DNA from: DASVXQ01 sp046727955
GTDB lineage: Bacteria; Actinomycetota; CALGFH01
DNA: 17,280 nucleotides
Assembly: GCA_046727955.1 (NCBI GenBank)
Contig: JBKPDO010000215.1
Coordinates: 1-17,280, forward strand
Reading direction: 5' to 3'
Made by a program: the position numbers and the translations under genes. Within the stretch, counting starts at the first letter, position 1; every line of letters begins with the position of its first letter. Of this stretch, positions 13,531 to 17,280 are shown one piece after another. Below the pieces are notes generated by a model. The model did not search any database. It was not told where the DNA came from and saw only the letters and a list, made by a program, of their open reading frames with translations.

Positions 13531-14231
13531 GCGCGGAGACGCAGCTCCTGGCGGAGTTCGAAGAGCTGGTCAGGACCGACCGCCTGCGGGAGCAGGGATC
13601 GCAGTTCTTCGGCAGTGTCTCGAAGTTGGTCGACGACTTCTTGAGCACGGGTCGATTCGAGCTTCCCCTCGACCCGTTCCGAGGGCGGGACCGCGAGATG
13701 GCGCTGGAGTCCGAGCTGTACTACGTCATGTTCTGGCGGCTGTTTGACCGGACGCCCGCCGCCATGCTGCAGGACTTCGCCATCAAGCTGCGCCGCATCC
13801 TGGCCAGGCGTGTCTTCAAAAGGTGCGGGGAGGATGTGGTCATCCACCACAACGTCCTGTTCAACTCCGGCCGCAACATCGAGCTGGGCGACGGGGTGTT
13901 CCTGAACCGGGACGTGATGCTGGACGACCGGGCGGCGCTCACCATCGGCGACCACGCGATGGTCGCAGCCGGCGTGGTCATCGAGACCCACCGCCACGCC
14001 TACGACGACTTCTCGGTCCCGTTCCCGCACAGCGGGCGGATCCCCGACCCGGTCCACATCGGGTCGAACACCCTCATCGGGTACAAGGTCGCGGTGATGG
14101 CAGGCGTCAACATCGGGAATCGCTGTGTCGTGGCCGCCAACTCGGTGGTGACCAAGGACGTGCCCGACCAGACCATTGTGGGGGGCGTGCCGGCCAGGGT
14201 CATCAAGAAGATCGTGCCCCGCGGCGGCTGA
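13527..14231 (+). CDS. Hexapeptide-repeat O-acyltransferase (maltose/galactoside acetyltransferase type)
   Basis: This encodes 234 residues. The first ~100 form a helical segment (LLAEFEELVRTDRLREQGSQ; ESELYYVMFWRLFDRTPAAM), similar to the cap of sugar O-acetyltransferases. Residues 103-230 form the left-handed beta-helix: VVIHHNVLFNSGRNIELGDG, VFLNRDVMLDDRAALTIGDH, HIGSNTLIGYKVAVMAGVNI and CVVAANSVVTKDVPDQTIVG, closing with GGVPARVIKKI. The catalytic His is expected in THRHAYDD (His155/His157). These enzymes move an acetyl or acyl group from acetyl-CoA to a sugar hydroxyl and work as trimers in the cytoplasm. Proximity to glycosyltransferases suggests decoration of an exopolysaccharide or cell-wall glycan. 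The start at 13527 lacks a nearby ribosome-binding site, and its leader is a repeat also found at 14889. Confidence 0.9.
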   Translation: MRAETQLLAEFEELVRTDRLREQGSQFFGSVSKLVDDFLSTGRFELPLDPFRGRDREMALESELYYVMFWRLFDRTPAAMLQDFAIKLRRILARRVFKRCGEDVVIHHNVLFNSGRNIELGDGVFLNRDVMLDDRAALTIGDHAMVAAGVVIETHRHAYDDFSVPFPHSGRIPDPVHIGSNTLIGYKVAVMAGVNIGNRCVVAANSVVTKDVPDQTIVGGVPARVIKKIVPRGG

Positions 14232-14289
14232 CAGGCTTGAAGCAATCCAGCCTTGGCCGTATCGCACAGGCCTTGCGGCATGGCACCTC

Positions 14290-14829
14290 TGAACGCCAGG
14301 GGTGTTCCGGGCCGGCGTGTGGTACATCAGGAACAGCAACACCGGCCCCGTGGTGAAGTCGTTCACCTTTGGGCGCTCCGGCGACATCCCAGTCTGCGGC
14401 AATTGGCCGACCCCAGGTAAGTCCCCCGGTCCAGACCACCCCGGTGTCTACCGCGCGGGCGTCTGGTACCTGCGCTACTCGCTGTCCACCGGGCCCTCCA
14501 ACTACTCCCTGCGATGGGGGGACTCCCTATCGAGACCGGTCGTGGGCGACTGGAACGGCGACGGGTGGGACCAGCCGGGCCTCTTCCGGGCAGGCCGCTG
14601 GCAGTTGCTTGACACCTTCTGGAGCCTGGTCGACCTCAGTAAGGTGAAGACCTTCTGGTACGGCCGGTCAGGTGACGTGCCCGTGGTCGGCGACTGGAAC
14701 CGGGACGGGCTGACCACCGTGGGCGTGAAGCGAGGGCCGAAGTGGTACGTCTCCAACGTCCTGGCCCTCCGACGTCCTCGACCTTCTACTACGGCCTCTC
14801 TACCGACCGGCCCGTCGTCTGGCGCTGAC
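14290..14829 (+). pseudogene. Headless fragment of a GDWNGDG-repeat (FG-GAP/propeller-like) surface protein
   Basis: From about 14293 one frame reads PGVFRAGVWYIRNSNTG, then FGRSGDIPVCGNW, GVYRAGVWYLRYSLSTG, WGDSLSRPVVGDWNGDGWDQ, PGLFRAGRWQLLDTF, YGRSGDVPVVGDWNRDG and KRGPKWYVSNVL. These are three to four tandem ~50-residue units with the pattern PG.FR.G.W.....G.....F.YG..GD.PVVGDWNGDG, usual at the C-terminus of large secreted hydrolases and cell-surface proteins. A TGA stands in frame just before the first unit, so no signal peptide or catalytic domain precedes it. Near 14767 the frame shifts by one; the new frame gives STFYYGLSTDRPVVWR and a stop at about 14827. GTG 14302 is a possible start without a ribosome-binding site. 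This is best read as a decayed gene tail. Confidence 0.65.
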
Positions 14830-14888
14830 AGGGCTGTGCGTGGTACCGGTGGTCCGCGGCCGGTGCCTCACGCGTCGGGTGCGCAAAT

Positions 14889-14952
14889 GCGTTCACGCAG
14901 CTCAGCGTGCTCGCAGAGCAGGGACCCGAGCCGGTCGCGGCGTCGCCCATGC
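14889..14952. repeat. Copy B of a diverged ~62-bp direct repeat
   Basis: It matches 13468-13530, the leader of the acyltransferase gene, in direct orientation about 1.42 kb away, and also ends in an ATGCGC (14949). One base is gained relative to copy A close to the end. The sequence between the copies holds the acyltransferase and the propeller-repeat fragment. Confidence 0.7.
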
Positions 14953-14999
14953 GCTCGGTCTCGCCCAATCGGCACTGCGCTGACTGTACCGAGGCCCTG

Positions 15000-15503
15000 A
15001 TGATCGCGGGTCTCCCGGAGCGGTGGGGCGCCCGGCACTCCGAGCGCATGGGAAACACCCCCAGCAGCCCGTTTGCCTCGTCGCCTGACCATAAAGCCCT
15101 CATCGACACCGACAAGGCTGTCAAGGGGATCCAGGCAAGGCTGCCGGAGCAGGCCGCCAACGCCACCGTCGACTGCGGCACGCCGCGCGTGCGGGTCGTC
15201 GAGGCCACCGTCACCCGGCTGAAGTTCTCCACCGGTGACCAGTTCGACCGACCCCAGCACGGCCTGTACATGGGCGCGTACGTGACGGCGCACGCACTTG
15301 CTGACGGGCAGGACGTTCTCGACATGTACGCGCTGGAAAGGTGGCCACCACTACGGCGGGGACGCGATCACCGGCTCGACCGCGTTCGATCCGCTTCTCG
15401 AACCTGTGACGCTCAACACGGGCGAGCGGACGTCCCCGCCCGGCACGGCCAGCTCGTGCTGCACGACCTGGACGGGCACACGGTTGGGGTCTGGAAGTAC
15501 TGA
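15000..15503 (+). pseudogene. Unrecognised ORF with two compensating frame changes
   Basis: I do not recognise the family. From an ATG at 15000 (the frame is open back to about 14880) the product reads MIAGLPERWGARHSERMGNT, then ALIDTDKAVKGIQARLPEQA, ATVDCGTPRVRVVEATVTRL, and GLYMGAYVTAHALADGQDVL followed by DMYAL. Near 15345 the frame turns Arg-rich and unlikely. In the neighbouring frame the text is protein-like (HHYGGDAITGSTAFDPLLEP, VTLNTG). Near 15420 the original frame becomes plausible again (GQLVLHDLDGHTVGVWKY) and stops at 15501-15503. This implies a +1/-1 pair inside ~80 bases, so the total length is preserved. It could be a real gene with two sequencing errors or a lightly damaged one. 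No signal peptide or catalytic motif is seen. Confidence 0.45.
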
Positions 15504-15524
15504 TGTGGATGACCTGGTGTCGGA

Positions 15525-15595
15525 GGCTTGGGGTGCGGGCTAGTCTGACTGGGCTTGGGGTGCGGGCTAGTCTGACTCGTCTGACTGGTCTGACT
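15525..15595. repeat. Tandem 27-bp and 9-bp repeats at the glycosyltransferase 3' end
   Basis: GGCTTGGGGTGCGGGCTAGT plus CTGACT occurs at 15525-15550 and again at 15552-15577, a 27-bp period. It is followed by TCTGACT units at 15571, 15580 and 15589 with a 9-bp period. On the minus strand the 9-bp units encode QSD-QSD-ESD, the last residues of the GT-C protein, and the TAG stop (15567-15569) is made by the repeat itself. Confidence 0.85.
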
Positions 15596-17060
15596 GGTCG
15601 GGTGGCGACCGACCGGCGGCCGGGGGATCCCCCTGCCGCCGGGCGAGTGCCCACGCAGCCAGTGGTGCCAGCCCGGCCACCACCAGCGCAACCAGCCCGA
15701 CCGGGTCCGCGCCGCCGCGGAAGTGATACAGCTGCGAGGACCGGCTGGGGCTGGGTTGCGTCATGCGCCGCAGGTTGTAGGCGATCGAGTTGTCGCGAAA
15801 GCTATAAAAGTAGCCAGCGTGCCGCTCGGCCCTGAACTCCCGCAACGCCGAGCCGGTCAGGCCGGGCGGCGTGTACTTCAGCCAGCCCCACGAGGCTCCC
15901 TCCCAGATCCAGACCGATGCCACGCTCACCACCCCACCACCGATGACGAGCGCAACGACCACGAGCGCGGCTGGTACCCGCAGCACTAGGCGCAGCCGGA
16001 AGATCCGGGATACCGCGTAGACGGCCAGAAGCGACAACGGCACGGCAACCGGCATCAGGAACCGCGGCCCCCAGGCCACACCGCCATACCAGGCGCTCCA
16101 CCGGCTGTAGAAGAGCGGGCGCGCCACAGCGAGGACGGCCAGCAGCGCGGTCGCGGCCCGGTCGCGCCGCCACAGGGCCACAGCGCCGGGGATGGCCAGC
16201 AGCAGGAACGGGTTGTAAACGAACAGGCTCTTGCCGTGGGAGAGCAGCAAATCGTACAGGCCTAGCAGCATTGGCCTGGTAAAGGTGCCCCCGTACACGC
16301 GCGGGATGAGCGTCCCGTCCCGGAGCATGCTGTACCAGCCGGTCCACAGCACTGCGGCGAGGATCGGCAGCGCGAGCCCCACCCAGGCCCAGCGCTCACG
16401 CAGCAGCCGACGCCACGGCACGAACGCCGGCAGCAGGAGCAGGCCCATGCCGACCTGCAACGCCGAGTCGAAGCGAAACAGCAGGCCGATGCCGACGCCG
16501 AGCCCGGCGAGCCAGGAACCGCTCCGGCGGCCGGCACGCCAGCGCAGCATGCCGAGAATCAGCATGGCTGTGCTGACGGCCACCCCTGGCTCGCTGAGCA
16601 GGTCCTGGCTGGCTTGGAGCGCCATCGTCAGTGCGCCGAACACCAGCCCCGCGGCCAGTGACAGGCGCCGGCTCCAGCCCAGCTCGCGGCCGCACAGGAC
16701 CAGTAGGGCGCCGCAGACCGCGAGCAGCAGCGGGCTGGCGAGCGTCGTCAGCAGGTTGGGCTGTGCGTGCAGTGCCCGTTGCAGCAGGTACAGCGGCAGG
16801 ATCACCAGCGGCATCCCGATGCCGTAATGGGAGTAGGGCACGTTTTTTTTGTAGAAGTCGTCCGCGGGCTGCAGGTGCAGGTGGCCAGCGGCAATTGCCC
16901 GAGCGGTCGCGAGCGCGATCTTGCTGTCGTAGGTGGGGACCTTGACTCGCTGCACCGCAACGAACAGTCCCAGAAGGCCGACCGCAACCAGGCCGGCGAC
17001 CAGCAGGTCACGCCGGTCGGTGCGCCGCGGCAGCTTCACGTGCGTCGTGGTCGCGCTCAC
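15567..17060 (-). CDS. GT-C type membrane glycosyltransferase (dolichyl/polyprenyl-phosphate-sugar dependent)
   Basis: This encodes 497 residues from a GTG at 17058-17060. A first membrane helix (about 19-37) is followed by RVKVPTYDSKIALATARAIA, where the Asp near the first outside loop resembles the catalytic Asp of GT-C enzymes. NVPYSHYGIGMPLVILPLYL (73-92) and about ten more hydrophobic helices follow, with large loops rich in Trp and Tyr (RWSAWYGGVAWGPRFLMPVA; ASVWIWEGASWGWLKYTPPG). This organisation matches GT39/GT83-like transferases that move a sugar from a polyprenyl-phosphate donor to a glycan or protein outside the membrane. Its start abuts the stop of the GT2 gene (TAAGTG), implying one mRNA and translational coupling. 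The last residues (QSDQSDESD) come from a tandem repeat. The transferred sugar is unknown. Confidence 0.87.
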   Translation of the reverse strand: MSATTTHVKLPRRTDRRDLLVAGLVAVGLLGLFVAVQRVKVPTYDSKIALATARAIAAGHLHLQPADDFYKKNVPYSHYGIGMPLVILPLYLLQRALHAQPNLLTTLASPLLLAVCGALLVLCGRELGWSRRLSLAAGLVFGALTMALQASQDLLSEPGVAVSTAMLILGMLRWRAGRRSGSWLAGLGVGIGLLFRFDSALQVGMGLLLLPAFVPWRRLLRERWAWVGLALPILAAVLWTGWYSMLRDGTLIPRVYGGTFTRPMLLGLYDLLLSHGKSLFVYNPFLLLAIPGAVALWRRDRAATALLAVLAVARPLFYSRWSAWYGGVAWGPRFLMPVAVPLSLLAVYAVSRIFRLRLVLRVPAALVVVALVIGGGVVSVASVWIWEGASWGWLKYTPPGLTGSALREFRAERHAGYFYSFRDNSIAYNLRRMTQPSPSRSSQLYHFRGGADPVGLVALVVAGLAPLAAWALARRQGDPPAAGRSPPDQSDQSDESD

Positions 17061-17280
17061 TTAACGGCCCGTCCGCGGTGAGGGAGTTGGCCGGCGATCA
17101 GACAGACGCACTTTCGCGAGGATCCACAGTGCCTGGGCGCCGTCGCGCCAGGTCAGCTTCTTGCCCTGCTCGCGTTGCCTGGCCTTGTAGGTGACCGGCA
17201 CTTCGTAGGGCAGCTGGCGGCGCTTGAGCAACTTGCCGGTGACCTCCGCCTCCGTGCCGAAGCCGGCTGAGCGGATGTCC
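17061..17280 (-). CDS. Glycosyltransferase family 2, C-terminal part (cut by window edge)
   Basis: The minus strand is open from the window edge to a TAA at 17061-17063, giving the last 72 residues. They read DIRSAGFGTEAEVTGKLLKR, RQLPYEVPVTYKARQREQGK and KLTWRDGAQALWILAKVRLS, followed by a basic tail. This is the typical C-terminal block of GT2 enzymes related to polyprenyl-phosphate mannosyl/glucosyltransferases (DPM1/GtrB-like): the region after the catalytic domain with Y-E-V-P and Y-K-A-R...G-K-K-L-T-W. Such enzymes charge a polyprenyl phosphate with a sugar from an NDP-sugar on the cytoplasmic face. The catalytic DXD lies outside the window. The next gene starts at the following base, so the pair probably makes and then uses a lipid-linked sugar. 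Confidence 0.85.
   Translation of the reverse strand, partial: DIRSAGFGTEAEVTGKLLKRRQLPYEVPVTYKARQREQGKKLTWRDGAQALWILAKVRLSDRRPTPSPRTGR

Noticed and set aside
13401..14402. 333-codon minus-strand ORF
   Set aside because: It is antisense to the hexapeptide acyltransferase, whose repeat pattern is unmistakable on the plus strand.
1..17280. CRISPR array, tRNA, rRNA or complete insertion sequence
   Set aside because: No regularly spaced repeats of CRISPR type, no cloverleaf or rRNA-like blocks, and no full transposase with terminal inverted repeats were seen; without tools a diverged IS remnant could be missed.

Overview
This is a high-GC window (roughly 70% by eye) with actinobacterial character. 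The evidence is strong GGAGG-type ribosome-binding sites, GTG/TTG starts, a deazaflavin (F420)-type luciferase-like oxidoreductase, two large ATPase-LuxR regulators, a DUF899 protein and a COG4119-type NUDIX hydrolase. It most resembles chromosome from a soil or uncultured member of the Actinomycetota; the genus cannot be read from the sequence. I found no rRNA, tRNA, CRISPR array or complete insertion sequence.

Layout. (1) 1-879, minus: N-terminal 293 residues of a secreted subtilisin-like (S8) protease, cut by the window edge. (2) About 1263-1385: the first ~34 codons of an ECF sigma factor, ending abruptly at an AT-rich island (about 1366-1550, down to ~37% GC). The island leads into a small secreted four-cysteine protein (1718-2230). 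(3) 2343-3838: a NUDIX hydrolase (minus) and a DUF899 thioredoxin-like protein (plus), divergently arranged. (4) 3960-5634: an ATPase-LuxR regulator that has lost the centre of its ATPase domain and changed frame, so a pseudogene. (5) 5791-8619: four minus-strand genes: an unknown 156-aa protein, an atypical SDR, an F420-type LLM oxidoreductase and a 93-aa unknown. (6) 8934-12346, plus: an alpha/beta hydrolase, then an intact ATPase-TPR-LuxR regulator ending in a 15-bp hairpin; a possible 73-aa minus-strand small protein overlaps that end. (7) 12607-13274: a frameshifted minus-strand membrane protein. (8) 13527-15503: a hexapeptide acyltransferase, a headless fragment of a GDWNGDG-repeat surface protein, and an unrecognised ORF that changes frame, with a ~62-bp repeat before the acyltransferase and again before the ORF. 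(9) 15567-17280, minus: a GT-C membrane glycosyltransferase directly abutting the C-terminus of a GT2 glycosyltransferase, probably a lipid-linked sugar pair for the cell surface.

The main theme is gene decay and rearrangement: a truncated sigma factor, a deleted regulator, a frameshifted membrane gene, a headless repeat protein and a frame-switching ORF, beside a cell-envelope/polysaccharide locus. The most distinctive signals are the AT-rich junction, the small ORF running antisense through the LuxR terminator, two regulators with identically placed leaderless -10 boxes, and an in-frame 9-bp minisatellite forming the glycosyltransferase tail. I do not see a clear new multi-gene system such as a defence island or biosynthetic cluster.
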